This document shows positions 21,825 through 33,060 of a DNA stretch of 64,000 nucleotides, one piece after another (the stretch's first letter is position 1; each line of letters opens with the position of its first letter). Below the pieces are notes generated by a model, which saw only the letters and a list, made by a program, of their open reading frames with translations, did not search any database and was not told where the DNA came from. Origin of the DNA: Ligula intestinalis (lineage: Eukaryota > Platyhelminthes > Cestoda > Diphyllobothriidea > Diphyllobothriidae). The stretch spans positions 23,815,684-23,879,683 of the forward strand of contig JAYGXS010000008.1 of NCBI GenBank assembly GCA_036362985.1, in the 5' to 3' direction. Both the position numbers and the translations under genes were made by a program.

Positions 21825-22985
21825 CGTCTTTTTTTCGCTGGTGAGAGTGGGTGGAGCTTTCCAGATCTGCTGCCACCAATTTTCACGCGTGGGTAGGTAC
21901 TGTCCATGACATCACTGAGACCGGCTGGATCAGGTATGATCGCAGCCGAAACGCGTACAAGTACAAGCGCGTAACCAACACACCACTGACCACCTGTTCC
22001 TTTATTCTGCCATCCAAACAAATAGCCATCTCTCATGGCAACCTGCCCTGTGTCTCGAATAAATCTGTCCTCATAGCCCATTGGTTTCTTCTATTACACC
22101 GAACGAATTTAGTGTGTGTGTGTGTGCTTACTGGTACACCTTAATTTTCTCACCAACTAATTTCTAACTCGGAATATACTCACAGTCTTAAGCATAAACC
22201 GACATTGAATGTGTACATTTGGGCTGAAGTCCATCAGCCACTGTGTGATAACCGCGTAATATTCACAAACTGGCCGTAAGAAGTATAGCTTATGGAAATA
22301 TTTACTATAGTGGCGGGAGCACACGTACTAGCAAAAAATCCGATTATGTGTTCTTCCTCGATATTCTGCCGCTGCACCGTACAGCTGCGTGGGGTTGGGC
22401 TCATCAGCGGGTCCCCCAGCATTTCCTTTTGTGGTGGATTTTGTGCGTATACAATGCCACGCTTCAGCAAACCATGGTCCCTGCGGCCGGGTGTGCGCTG
22501 ACAGTTTTTTGGGATCAGATTCCCTGTTAGTGTATGCGCTTGCGCTCCCACTGGGTTTACAGGCCGTGTTCACGGTTGCCCAGTTAATCTGTGTCTTCTC
22601 TTTCTGATCCAGAGGACCGGATATCGGCTGGTGGCGTCTAGCGAATTCGTGGGTGGCGGTAGCTGTCACGCTCCCGTCTGTGTAGTCGCAAGGGCCACCC
22701 GGCCAGTCGCTGCATGTTTATCTAGCGAAACTGACCGCTCTGAGCATGGTGATGGTACGCTTAGAGGCGGCCACGGCCGCGCCAGCCACCTGCACCCTCC
22801 CCCATCTCCGGTCTTATCGATTTTTTTCTTGGCATCGGGTGCAGACGTGGGAGTGGTGAGAGAGTGGGGTAGATTCCCCGCGAGTCTACTTTCACCGCGT
22901 CTGTCTTTAGCTTGTGGTGGACATCGTCCAAAATGACCTTGGTTCCTAGATACTATCCTGCGCCATCTTTTTCTTTATAAAACTT
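21825..22985. other. No recognised gene
   Basis: Open frames up to 115 codons overlap on both strands, and a short (GT)n lies near 22,112. No domain or repeat family was recognised. Confidence 0.45.
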
Positions 22986-23365
22986 GGCATGCGGCTCTCC
23001 GCCTGCGTTTTCTGTTGGCTTGGGGACTATTTCACGTCCTGCACGCAATTTGATCAGTCCGGCAAGCGAAGTTCTCCGGTCCCTCCCAACGACTGTGGAG
23101 TTTTTCAAAGATCTATATTATCCCCTCACCTCTTCTCCCTCCACACTGACGACCTACGATCGCCAAACGAATGTTTTTATGTTAAATATGCTGATGATAT
23201 TGTTGTTGGCCATCCTCTCAAAAGTCCAACGCATCTTCAAGTACTGAACGATGGCCTGTACCACGCCTCAGCATGGTCGTTAGAAAGCGGCCTTCCACTA
23301 CGCGATCAGAAGTCAGTCCGGTGTGTTTTTCGACCGCGACACTCTGCCCAATAAGCCCTGGATGA
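22986..23365 (+). mobile_element. LINE reverse transcriptase fragment
   Basis: The 121-codon frame from 22,989 includes RSILSPHLFSLHTDDLR, KYADDIVVGHPL (catalytic A/YADD motif) and ASAWSLESGLPLRDQKSV. These are the B, C and D blocks of a CR1/Jockey-type RT. The same family is seen at 30.1 and 52.0 kb. It is truncated at both ends. Confidence 0.85.
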
Positions 23366-23479
23366 TGCCAAAATTGGCGACGATCATACATCTTTTGCAA
23401 ACCACCATTAATGCATGCAAGAAAACTTTGAAATAATAAGGAACAACCGCAGGAAAATTTGTTATTTAAAAGAAATATC

Positions 23480-23775
23480 AAAGGTTTTAATTGTATCTTA
23501 GGAAAAAATTAAAATTTCTTAGCTATACTCAAGTACCACAGACGTAAAAAAATTGCAATTAATTAGACCAATACATTTAAATATAATCGTCAAGCGAATG
23601 CATAATCATATCATTTTCTTTATAGAAAAGGAAGTTTTCTTTAGTCTAATGTTATTATGCATATTTCTGTTATTGGATTACAATAAGTTTAAGACCGTCC
23701 TTTAAATTCCGGCAAATTTTAAACCACTTGCAGCATTTTCAAGCTTTCTTTCATAAATTCAAATTTTGAGAAGGA
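23480..23775 (+). repeat. Dispersed AT-rich repeat R3 copy
   Basis: Ordered similarity to 15,240-15,470, ending in a caagctttctttcataaatt block. It runs directly into the (AAG)n tract. Confidence 0.45.
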
Positions 23776-23830
23776 GCAAAAGAAGAAGAAGAAGAAGAAG
23801 AAGAAGACTCGATCGCCGGGACAATATTTT
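23775..23830 (-). repeat. (AAG)n tract with P4-type 3' terminal words
   Basis: (AAG)n is followed by gactcgatcgccgggacaat. Reversed, this is the cggcgatcgagtc(ttc)n end of the P4 PLE terminal repeat at 45.4 kb. It is a solo 3'-end remnant. Confidence 0.65.
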
Positions 23831-23869
23831 ATTTAACTTTGCGAAAATTCCCATTGAAAATTTCAGAAG

Positions 23870-23925
23870 ATAAATTGGCGAACATACGTTTGTTTTCGAT
23901 AAATTCTCGTCAGGCCTTTACATTT
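23870..23925 (-). ncRNA. Hammerhead ribozyme motif of PLE E (P2)
   Basis: The minus strand reads AAAGGC, CTGACGA, GAATTTATC, GAAA, ACAAACGTATGTT, C, GCC. Position 7 of the core is C instead of U, a variable position in hammerheads. Helix II opens with G-C and A-T. Helix III is AACA/TGTT, and helix I is GGC/GCC. The predicted cleavage follows TTC. Confidence 0.7.
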
Positions 23926-24037
23926 ATATGGTATGAATAAACTATGGGGGTTGGTGGACAGATGAAGTGTTCTCGTTGTCACTGTGGGGAGGAGGGGGGA
24001 GGAAGGGGGGTGGGGGGGGGGAGTTGAGATCAGAGTG

Positions 24038-25196
24038 TCAACGTCTAGACGGCCCGGCGTCCAGGACCGCCGATAAGGTGTGCGTGGCTGGACTTGGGAC
24101 TTGGTCGTCTCTGCGGGGGCCCGTTTCCGAGGCCTGTGGTCCGCTGTGGGTGGCCGTGTTACCTAGTTTCGCCCATGGCAACTGGGGCGCCGCGACGAAA
24201 TTCTTTTGGGCACATAGCAGCGGTCTGCGTAGCCTGATGGCGGCCGCCTCTGCCGTCGCCAACAGACGCTGTCCGAGGAGTTTTGAGTAGCTTGAAGGCA
24301 CCTTGTAAATCACTCGGAAGGCCTCTTTGGCATCCACGCGATTGTTCGAGTCCACCAGGTGCGCTAAGATTGAACTGTTTACACCTTTAAGTTGACCCTT
24401 CCCTAACCATGCGGGTATGTGTTCCCTTACTCTTTTGGACAAGCGCCGGCTCGTGCGACCAATATATCCTGCCCCACAGGAACAGGTAAATGAATATATG
24501 CACATTGAGGTGGTCTGGGCTGGCAGTTTATCCTTAATCTCTCCGTATAAGATGGGAGTAGTCGAGAACAATACATGGGCGTTGGCTGCTGGGAAGGTAG
24601 TTGCTACGGCTTGACTCAGGCGCCTCCTTAGTAGTTCGCTTGGTCCATCCCCATGAAATGGGACTCTGATGAAGATTCGTTTCTTCTCCACTGTTAATAC
24701 TGAGGGCTTTGGCGGCCTTTCAGCCATGTTTTTAGCGATAAATCGACAAGGATACCCATTTTGTCGAAACACGCCTTCAACAATCTTAAGCTCCTCTTCA
24801 ATGCTATCAGTCGAGCAAATCCGCTTCGCCCTTTGCGTCAAACCCCGTACTAAATTGCGTTTGAAGTTCAACGGTACGAAACTAGCGAAATTGATGTATT
24901 GCCCGGACCACGTCTTCTTCCGATATACCCTACGTTGAATGCTCCCATCGGCTCTTTTACTCAGTAGCACATCAAGGAATGGAAGCGATCCAGATTGTTC
25001 TTCTTCTAGGGTAAATTTAATCGATTTGTGCGCCAGATTTACTGTATGCATTAGCGTTGATAAGTTGGTTTTATCTGATGCAACTGCAAATATGTCGTCT
25101 ACGTACCGTTTATAGTACGTTCGACATTTTTTCGAATTTATACTCTGTAGTTTATTGAGTTTTTTGATATTCGTAAAAAATTGGCTGCTAGACGGT
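24038..25196 (-). CDS. RT C-terminus plus GIY-YIG of PLE E
   Basis: The frame is open without a start from about 25,196: FFTNIKKLNKL, then YYKRYVDDIFAVASDK (RT motif C with the catalytic YVDD), LPFLDVLLSK, RRVYRKKTWSGQ, the linker NGYPCRFIAKNM, and the GIY-YIG domain (CIYSFTCSCGAGYIGR, RRLSKRVREH, ILAHLVDSNN). It is uninterrupted to the stop at 24,038. A methionine at 25,051 lies downstream of YVDD and is not the native start. RT motifs A and B are lost by truncation. Confidence 0.9.
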
Positions 25197-25319
25197 CATC
25201 CTTTTCAAATAACCTGGCGTCCAACTTACCGTTCTGGAGTTAGATTAGTATAGTTCGCGACGCGAAGCGCCGCGCCGCGCACACCTTCAATTTACATGCA
25301 CAACAAATTCACTTCAATT

Positions 25320-25705
25320 TGCGAAAATTCCCATTGAAAAATTCAGAAGATGAATTGGCGAACATACGTTTGTTTTCGATAATTCTCATCAGGCCTTTAC
25401 ATTTATAGGGTAATTAAGTAAATTGACTATGCGGGTTAGTAGAAAAAAGGAAGAACGGTTGTCAGGGGAGGGGGAACGGGGGGGTCAAAACGGGGTCAAA
25501 ATTTGCTCCGCGTTAGGGGGAGCTGGTAGTCGGTTGAGGTGTTAAGCCGCTGGCTGTTGGATTAGCAGCTTTTGACCATGGTAACTGTGGTGCCGCAACG
25601 AAATTCTTTTGGGCGCAAAGGATGGGTCGGCATAGCCTGATTGCGGCCGCTTCTGCCGTAGCCAGGAGACGCTGTCCAAGAAATTTTGAGTAGCTTCAGG
25701 GTACC
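25320..25705 (-). mobile_element. PLE fragment F (P2), 3' end only
   Basis: It carries the P2 hammerhead at 25,350-25,405, the G-rich 3' part, and the last codons of GIY-YIG (reversed caacgaaattcttttgggcg and ccgtagccaggagacgctgt). It stops within the endonuclease and sits inside R1. Confidence 0.85.
25350..25405 (-). ncRNA. Hammerhead ribozyme motif of PLE F (P2)
   Basis: Minus strand: AAAGGC, CTGATGA, GAATTATC, GAAA, ACAAACGTATGTT, C, GCC. All core positions C3-UGAUGA-9 and G12-AAA-15.1 are present. Helix III is AACA/TGTT with an AACGTA loop, and helix I has at least GGC/GCC. This is the cleanest core of the P2 lineage. Confidence 0.75.
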
Positions 25706-25860
25706 CTCAAGCTACTTATTTTTAGTTTACTTATATTTCCTTTCCTTCGTATTGCCCAGACTGTATACTCTTTATTTCATCCGGTTCTGTATTACAGAAG
25801 GATGGGACTTTTGCGTGCTGATCTGCGCCCTAAACTATGATTCTACCCCCACCTGAGATG

Positions 25861-26505
25861 CGAATATTGGCCTCAATTCTTGAAATCCTAACAACTCGTC
25901 TATGCGTACCAAACACAAACGATCTGGCTCTTGTTTGCGTGTGTGTGCATCGGGATTTTCTCAAATAGAGCGGCTCGGAACACCTCCCTCCCCCCGCTTG
26001 ATCCTGTCATTAAGGCCACAGGCCATTGCAACTGGACTTTCCCAATTGCGAGTACGACCGATTCGTTTCTTGTCAGCTGACAAACCACGAGTTTTAGCGC
26101 GTCATGACGCACTCAGGCGAGTCAGGTGATGGGGACTGCGCCCATTTGCAGTTCGGATGCATTCACCAGTGTCGGCCTCCTCCGGGCTCCTCAGCCCGGT
26201 TGGTGCAGTAGCTGACGCCGAGGGTGGGGGTAGGAGGCGCGTATCTCGAGGGTGCGCCACACGCGCATTGACGTCAGTGATTGTCATAGTCCCATTATCA
26301 CATAAATGAGTCATGTTAGCCCCGTTCTGGTCCAGTGTACCTGCGGAACGTCATGCAGCACACAGGCCGAGGCTTCTGGTCCTATTTCAGATGCGGTTTT
26401 GATAGTCAAAAATTGCTGAATTCAGCCCTCCTCTCTCTCTTACCCTTACCTCTATGTTGCTTCCTCCGAATTTCCATCAACGTTTTGCATTAACTGAACT
26501 TGAAG
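25861..26505. other. No recognised gene
   Basis: Short overlapping frames only; no domain or known repeat. Confidence 0.4.
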
Positions 26506-26509
26506 CGAC

Positions 26510-26690
26510 AAGGACAAGGGAGATGAGAAGGGCTATTCCTGGCTCATTAGCCATCATCAGCCAGCCATATTCAGTTCGAGATATGTATTACGCGGAATTC
26601 GAACCCGCGACGATTCCTCAGGGAACACAACACTCTACCACAGCGCCAAGGCCTCGTTGCTTTTGTCGGTTGCGATCGAGAAGTTCGAAG
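26510..26690 (-). repeat. SINE family 1 copy (variant head)
   Basis: A reversed body (ggctcattagccatcatcag) and reversed B box (ggaattcgaacccgcgac), with the variant head cctcagggaacacaacactc in place of the usual gatcagagtc. Confidence 0.75.
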
Positions 26691-26814
26691 TAGGATGCTT
26701 ACCGATCTGGGTGAGAAACAGTACGTTCCGTTGGGCCCTAGAGCTCAAGTTAGAGCCCTTAGAAGCAATGGCATAGCGAAATATGATATGTATATTGATA
26801 TAGTGGGACTGACA

Positions 26815-27135
26815 TGGACCAGGGAAACTGGGGTCTGCCATGCCTGGCTCGTTAGCCGTCATCAGTCAGTCGAAAACAACGAGCTCGTAGTGCAATGGTA
26901 CAGTCTTTCACTCAGTTACCAAAGGTCATGGGCTCGAGCCTCGGGAGTCCTTGCCTCTAGGATTGCGTATGACTGACTGATGATGACTAATGAATCTGAA
27001 ATGGTCAATGCGGTCTCCGCTGTCTTTGTCAGTTCCACTTCCTCATATATATTATGAGTTAATATGCGACTGCCTACGAGGGCTCTAGATTAAGCTCCAA
27101 GGCACGATGGGACGAGCATGTTCCTCAACCATCAT
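26815..27135. repeat. SINE family 1, head-to-head pair
   Basis: A partial minus body (26,815-26,880, cgttagccgtcatcagtcag) abuts a plus copy (26,885-27,135) with gggctcgagcctcggg as B box, tgactgatgatgactaatga and a tail. Confidence 0.75.
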
Positions 27136-27139
27136 CTTT

Positions 27140-27780
27140 CATTTGCTCCACACCGCTGTCCTAGCGACCAGTCATGACTATTTATCAGGTAAATCTTCTC
27201 ACACCCATTTGCACTAACTCACTTCCAACTTCATTTAGCTTCATTTTGAAGATGGCATCCAAAATTTTCAGCAAACAGCGGTAAAATTCACTGAGAACAC
27301 GTGATAATTTAACGAAATATCCAAAAATCTAGAGCTTAACATAAAATCCTCATTTGTTTTGGAGACAGATCCAGTCTCCGTTCCTGTATTTCGGTTTCTT
27401 TACACGTGAGGTAACGTACTAGGAATGGGAGTGATAGTTCAACCACCGTAATCGGTGATGTCCACCATAGGCCCGAGAGCAGGGACGGTGACTGTGGCCA
27501 GTTATAGTGATAGAAGACGTGCCGCTGACTACTTCACTCTAAACTCTCTCCACTGCAGGGACAGAGCGTGGCCGCAGCCGTAAATACCACCTAAATTTAA
27601 TATATAGTGACAGTAGACTTTGCGCGGGTACTACTGCACTGTCTACCCTCATTCATTCTAAAGATCAAAGCTCGTTATGCTAAACAGCCACTAGAAGTAG
27701 CAGCTAGAATAGGGTGCAGCTAAGGGACATGTTAGCTGGTACCATTTCTATCTGTATTATACATCAGTAGTTACGCTGGT
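27140..27780. other. No recognised feature
   Basis: Non-coding by inspection; no repeat family identified. Confidence 0.4.
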
Positions 27781-27799
27781 TCAAATCAGCACATGGTTC

Positions 27800-28560
27800 A
27801 TATCCCCACAATCTCAACAAGAAGTGTGGTAGTACTGGTGCTGGCACTGACGCCACCATTTATCAGAGGTGACGTTGATTTAGCCAAGGCTAGGGCTCAT
27901 ATACCCTTGATCTGATAAAGGAAGGTGAAATCTTGGTTTTACTATTTCGGTTAAGTGCATGCTTGGGGGCCTGAGCAAAGCTGTGCTTGCCTTAGCTTCC
28001 GCACTCTCAACTCGATCCACCGAGCTGTACGGACTAAGATGCTGCTGCTATAGGTGTGTGCTTATGATAGAAGTGCTAATTCTAGCAACCATGCCTACTG
28101 AGGCTAGTCGATAGTATACTATAAGTACTGCCTGTGTATCTTCTATTTAAGAAGACGCACCCAGTATGCACTCCCCTATCTGTGTGAGGTAAAAGTGATT
28201 AGCATTTGAATAATAATAGAGCTGGGGGTCCTGAGGACAGATGCATATGCTTTGGTTTCCGCACTTTCAGCTTGATCCATCTGGCTGTACGGACTAAGAT
28301 GCTGTTGCTTTTGATACGTGCCCATTCGAGAAGTACTACAGTCACTCAATCTCAATAAGAAGAGTAGTAGTACTGATGCCACCATTTGTCAACGTTGATG
28401 CGGATTAAGCCGCCGCTAGGGCTCATATCCCCTTGATCTCAAAAAAGGAACGTGCAACTGCGTTTAACTATTTCCGTTAAGTACATGCTTGGGGGACTGA
28501 GAAAACTGTGCTTGACTTGGTTGCCGCACTCTCGAATCGAGGACAGTAGTACCACTGACT
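27800..28560 (+). repeat. Imperfect tandem duplication, period about 530 bp
   Basis: The order caatctcaacaagaag, ctagggctcatat, ccccttgatct-type block, then acatgcttgggg-type block at 27,810-27,980 recurs at 28,345-28,500 as caatctcaataagaag, gctagggctcatatcccctt and acatgcttgggggactga. A third short echo of ctgtacggactaagatgctg is at 28,027 and 28,283. Confidence 0.7.
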
Positions 28561-30050
28561 GTGGTTTTATCTAGAGTCGTGTTCAATTGATCGCCAGTAT
28601 ACTAAATGTATAACATTTTAGCTTAGTATGCAGTCATAGACCTATAAGGGGGTAGTAGTAAGCTCAAGGTTAAATAGAGGTATGTCGAATAGGAGCTGTG
28701 GATCTATCATGCATTTAGGTCGGAATCAAAATGACATGTGCCATTTTTCAGGATACTTCTGTTAGAAACGATCTGCATATGCTAAAATTGCTAGTTCTAT
28801 TAATAATACTTACTAAAGCCAGTAGGTAGCAAGCTGTAGTGTGGCCTGGAAGTACATGTATGAGATTTTACGTATTGTGCAGACAACTATAAGGAGATAT
28901 TGGTAGGTCCAAGCGTGCTAGCACTGACGCTACTATCTGTCTGAGGTGACACTACCCCACGCTGTGATCTGCCTATCTGCCGAAGTCACGTGGCGTGGGG
29001 GTTATAGGTCCTCTGGTATTCGCAGCCCTAAATGTTATCCAGTGAAAATTTGGCTGCGTGTCATATGAAAGTTCGTGTTCGACCATCGTCATCAAAAAAT
29101 CACTGCAAGTCATAGCCTAAGATGGGAATTTTAGTTAGCTGAAAGTTTAAAGAAACGTGTATTTGATAATAGCTGAAGATCTGCCTCGCACTTTGGTCGT
29201 AACAAAGTGGCATTCGCTAAGCAAATATAGCTAAGAGACTAGACTGTGTAAACTAAGAGGTACATTAGTGTATAAACTAAGTAATTAAGTTACAGCCAGT
29301 TAGAGATTAAGGAAAGGAAGATTGGAAATATGTGTAGCTCATAAAGCAATTTAACTGCTGCTGTTACGAAAACTAGGCTATAATCAAAAAATTAAAGATA
29401 AATGAGCTTTCATGCGTCCCAAGCTTTTATCTGGGCTAATTTATAAGACATTCGGCGAGAATGCACGCCCGCGAGGCAGATAAGACTGTCGTGGGAGTAC
29501 ACAGTGTTAATATGCCGAGGTACGGCAAGACCTATGTTGGAAGATTCGGCAATTAGTAAGGGAAGACTTCGCAGTTATAAGATCATGGTGGAGGCGGTGG
29601 ACAACCTCATTAAGAATGCAATCCGAGATTTAGTTGACCATTCTAAAGTGTCGCTGCATTAAATATCAGCTAGAAGACCATAAGAAACACCAGCAGCTAA
29701 AGAAAGCATCCGGAGGATACGTCTAGATATTAAAAATTCTTTTGAAGAAAGGCTGGAAACATGACGGGAGAGCAGTAGAGAATAAGGGAGAGAATGTAGG
29801 CACCTATAAATAGCCAGATTAGGGCTTAAGATCTATGAAAGGATTGTAAACTACGGATTTACTTCAGAAGCTTACGGTCTTTAGTTTAAAAAAGTTTCAG
29901 TCGGAATGGAGAATTAAAGAAGGGATATCAGGGTAACATCAAGGTACCAGAAAGGGGACACCTCGTTGGACAGAATGTCTGTATTAGGTATAAGACCATT
30001 CGCCAACGATCATGCTGAGACGCAATCCAGGCCACCTTTTAGAACCTGAA
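28560..30050. other. No recognised gene
   Basis: AT-leaning sequence with frequent stops in all frames and no domain or named repeat. Confidence 0.4.
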
Positions 30051-30330
30051 ATGTGTCTGATTTTTGAGAAAATGACAAACAACCATATCATCAGCACAGT
30101 TCATATACAAACATCCATTTGGCAATCGCAGGTCATCAGTATGTGGGAATGAGATGTGAAGAGATAAGATGGAACTTTGGAGAACTCTACAGTTATTGGG
30201 CAGAGCCATAAACCTTCGCTTGCCACATTGGACGAATTGATGGCCGGAAGTAAAACAGTCTTCGAGCCGATCGATACCCCAACCGGAGGAGTCGCATGCA
30301 GATGTTTTGTTAAGGGCAATAATTTTTATA
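30050..30330 (-). mobile_element. LINE reverse transcriptase remnant
   Basis: The minus frame contains SSILSLHISFPHTDDLR and CLYMNCADDMVVCHFLK, clearly the same RT as at 23.0 kb with YADD changed to CADD and PQGS changed to QSS. It is therefore inactive. The upstream part of the 127-codon frame to 30,422 is not recognisable as RT. Confidence 0.75.
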
Positions 30331-30491
30331 GTAAGGAAAGCTCGCTGGGCTGACGACTTCACTGCCACCGACTCTGCTGAGACGTTAGGTATTAGGATGT
30401 TAGCCGGACCAAATGCTAGCAACGTTTGGAGGCTTTCCTAAGGCGTCGAGTTTAGTCAAAAGTTCCGCAAATATTCCCATGGTTAATATTA

Positions 30492-30550
30492 GAAGTCAGT
30501 TTATGGCAAACAATTGTTTTCAGCAACTCTTCATCAGACCAACATTTGCA
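30492..30550 (-). ncRNA. Hammerhead ribozyme motif of PLE G, inverted copy
   Basis: Minus strand: TTGGT-type helix I strand, CTGATGA, AGAGTTGCT, GAAA, ACAATTGTT, T, GCCATAAAC. One T of the helix I strand is missing here compared with the right copy. Confidence 0.65.
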
Positions 30551-30565
30551 AGGGAAATTAACGCG

Positions 30566-31103
30566 CCAAAAAGCCTGTCACCTTAACTGCAGAAAAGAAA
30601 GACGTGTTTATAAGACTACCTTTCTTAGGCGATGCAACCAGCGAGCTGGTCAGACGACGCTTGAGGACTGCAATCACAAACGCTTTCCCAGCGGCGAACT
30701 TACGGGTGCTCTTCACGAACTCTCCCCTCCTACGATTGGGAGGTAAAACAGACTCCCTTTGAAGGCCACATCAATGTGCATTTACTCTTTCACTTGCTCC
30801 TATGGAGCGGGATACATCGGCCGTATAACGAGGCGTCTCGAAAAGAGGGTACGTGAGCACATACCAACCTGGCCAAGTAAAGGTGAAACTAGATCGATCT
30901 CGAGTGCTATTCTCACACATCTAGTCGATACAAACCATCGAGTTAATACTCACGAAGCCTTTCAGGTGGTCTACATGACACCATCTAATTTTTCCAAAGG
31001 CCTACGCCAACGGATGCTTGCAACAGCCGAAGCAGCAGCAAGCAAATCCAGTGCTGTATTGTCAGAAGACTCTGACACAAGCTCTGTCACTTCCATGGCC
31101 TAA
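30566..31103 (+). pseudogene. PLE G linker plus GIY-YIG, frameshifted
   Basis: KKPVTLTAEKKDVFIRLPFL and the following TSELVRRRLRTAITNAFPAA (about 30,569-30,690) form the linker. A frameshift near 30,757 separates this from the nuclease frame 30,759-31,103 (MCIYSFTCSYGAGYIGR, RRLEKRVREH, SAILTHLVDTNH). The first CSC cysteine pair is CSY here, so a metal-binding residue is lost. The RT is absent. Confidence 0.85.
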
Positions 31104-31291
31104 ACCGCCACCAGGTGGCGATAGGATTTCGCCCCTACCAACAAGCGACAATCCCTCAACCAACACGCTGACATGGTTTACATGCGCAAACTGACATTGT
31201 TCGTGTTGGCCAACCAGCGCCCGTGCTAGATAGTTATTGATTTTTCTACCTATTTAAACTTTTATTGTTATGTACAGCGTTAATTTCCCTT

Positions 31292-31348
31292 GCAAATGTT
31301 TGGTCTGATGAAGAGTTGCTGAAAACAATTGTTTGCCATAAACTGACT
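31292..31348 (+). ncRNA. Hammerhead ribozyme motif of PLE G, right copy
   Basis: CTGATGA at 31,304-31,310, helix II AG/CT, GAAA, helix III AAC/GTT with loop AATT, then T before GCCA. Helix I pairs TGGT with GCCA, including one G-T. The full conserved core is present. Confidence 0.72.
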
Positions 31349-31369
31349 TCTAATATTAGTCAAAAGTCT

Positions 31370-32459
31370 TTGTCGATTAGGCTAGACCGCATATCAGGCG
31401 GGCTGACCTTAGACCGCACGCGTGCACGCATGCACGCAGGAACGTACATGGGCCCGCACAAAGCCCCAGGGTCAACTGGTCGCGTGACGTTATCCCAAGG
31501 CGGCCAACCAGGGCACAAGAGAACGCGCAAACAATCTCTTATAAGCCACTGCCACCCCTGACAAAGAGGGCTTGCAACCGCGGAGGCGTGGCGACACCAG
31601 TCCGCTCCCAATGCCGGGTTCACCCTGAGGCGGAACAAAGAGATGCAGCCACACCGGATAGCGAGGACGCTGAAGATGCAACCTCAGCGCGGCAGCAGCC
31701 TAGCGAGACAGGTCCTCCGGGTTTTGTACACAATAAACCCTCCTCCGGTGGATTCCAGAATTATGCCCTTCTTATTGTGTTCTTCCCTGGGGATTTCAAC
31801 AGAGCGTAATTCAACGGTGACACACGTCAGATGTCATCGTTATAACAATAACGACGCTGAACCCGTCGTTATAACATTAGTTATGACGTGTGTCATAAAG
31901 ACCACCATAAGGAGGTCTTGACCCTCGTTTCAAACTAGAAGCAGATTATCTCATCAACTAGCAGCTTTTCAAGCCAAAACTTTTTTCCCCTTGCGATAGA
32001 ATCCAGCACGTAAGATGGCGAGAAATATGCTGATTTATCATGAGATCAGATTCCCCGGGAAAGATATCTCTTGAAGCCCCTGTGACCTGTCCGAGACGGT
32101 CAGTAGACTAGAGGCGCGTTACGCGAACGCACACACATCTTTTCCGGGGTTATAGGCGTGTAAAGCCATACTCTGCGTGCGCATGTAACCAACTGAGCCC
32201 ATGCGCTGATTGAACGTGTGAATGCAGTGTGGACAAGGAAAGATAGGTAGCAATCGGGTTCCATGGGCTTGTTCATACGTCATATTGCACCGCATTCGTA
32301 GATGACGTGCGTTTTTAAATGTACACTAGCAGGTGGTACTGAACCTACGCCGCTCGCGGTTGCTCTGTGTCCCGATAGGCTTCACTGCTGTTTTGTGGTT
32401 AAGGATGACTTGTGCGGCCACCCAAACAGGACACGGGGGAGCAGGAACTGGCCATCATC
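31370..32459. other. GC-richer stretch, no recognised gene
   Basis: Several frames of 70-114 codons overlap, with no domain. A possible AATAAA lies near 31,729 without a supported gene in front of it. Confidence 0.4.
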
Positions 32460-32630
32460 CACAACGCCAAATTTTGGGGAAATTAGGTTACAGTTCGAAG
32501 GTTGGGTTAAGATTAGATTTGGGGTCAGGATTATGTTAAAAGTTTTAGTTTGGGTTCGTGTTAACTGCAAGGTTTAGGTTTAAGGTAAGGTAAGAGCTAA
32601 GATTAAGGTTATATTCAAAAAGTAAAGTCT
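32460..32630 (+). repeat. Decayed TTAGGG-like stretch
   Basis: Frequent ggtta, gggtta and ttaggtt words without perfect repeats. It looks like a very old telomere-like array. Confidence 0.4.
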
Positions 32631-32639
32631 GGCGAACAT

Positions 32640-32900
32640 AGGTTTTCGGTCATTCATCGGGCAATTGCAGTAAGAAAAGGTAGCGTAGAATGACCAGCGT
32701 TTAACCATTTAGTCAACAGAAGGTAGGGAGGGCACTAGAGTCTGACCCCTTGATCTCTGAAGACTTTCTCTTCTTACTTACTGTTGACTGGATGTTTAAA
32801 ATGTTGTCCCTTTACCCTCTCTGATATTATTGTAAGGATGAATAATCGAAAACGTATCTTCACCAAACTTGACTTCTTGAATGCTTACATGGGTGGCCAC
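32640..32900. mobile_element. Decayed P3-type PLE terminal inverted pair
   Basis: Left: ctggcgaacataggttttcg ... gggcaattgcag (minus orientation). Right: aaggatgaataatcgaaaac ... cttgacttcttgaatgctta and catgggtgg (plus). These match the two ends of elements C and D without coding sequence. The cores are broken. Confidence 0.6.
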
Positions 32901-32979
32901 GCGGAAATTAAGGTAAGTGTTTTGGGTTTATTTTAGAGTTAGTATGTGAGTTAAGACATGGGAATAGGTGCCCTTCAGA

Positions 32980-33060
32980 AGAAGAAGATGGGATTACTGG
33001 AATAAGAATTTTATTCTCCCAGGGTTTCGGATTCTGTGGAGAATACTTAGCCAAAGATAT
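32980..33060 (-). repeat. Decayed P4-type terminal repeat
   Basis: gggtttcggattctgtggag followed by aatacttag matches the reversed P4 terminus at 42.29-42.34 kb (gtttcggattccgtcgggaa). It is too diverged to fold as a hammerhead. Up to 33,570 nothing else is recognised. Confidence 0.5.

Larger units (their letters stand above)
23850..25200 (-). mobile_element. Penelope-like element E (P2 lineage)
   Basis: An element on the minus strand with the 3' hammerhead at 23,870-23,925, a C-rich 3' untranslated part, and a long RT/GIY-YIG frame. It is truncated at about 25,200, where R1 sequence (gtccaacttaccgttctgga) begins. No target-site duplication was found. Confidence 0.88.
25205..25860 (+). repeat. 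Dispersed repeat R1, split by a PLE insertion
   Basis: R1 front (25,210-25,315, including a GC-rich cgcgacgcgaagcgccgcgc variant) and R1 end (25,715-25,855, tattgcccagactgtatact and aaggatgggacttttgcgtg) are separated by the PLE fragment at 25,320-25,700. Confidence 0.7.
30452..31367 (+). mobile_element. Penelope-like element G (P1) with target-site duplication
   Basis: A perfect 12-bp repeat, TTAGTCAAAAGT, at 30,452-30,463 and 31,356-31,367 flanks the insertion. Inverted 77-bp terminal blocks lie at 30,488-30,564 (minus) and 31,277-31,353 (plus), each with a hammerhead. Left of the first block is a short unique segment (tccgcaaatattcccatggt) that also occurs in the related element at 54.6 kb. 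A broken GIY-YIG frame lies between. Confidence 0.92.
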
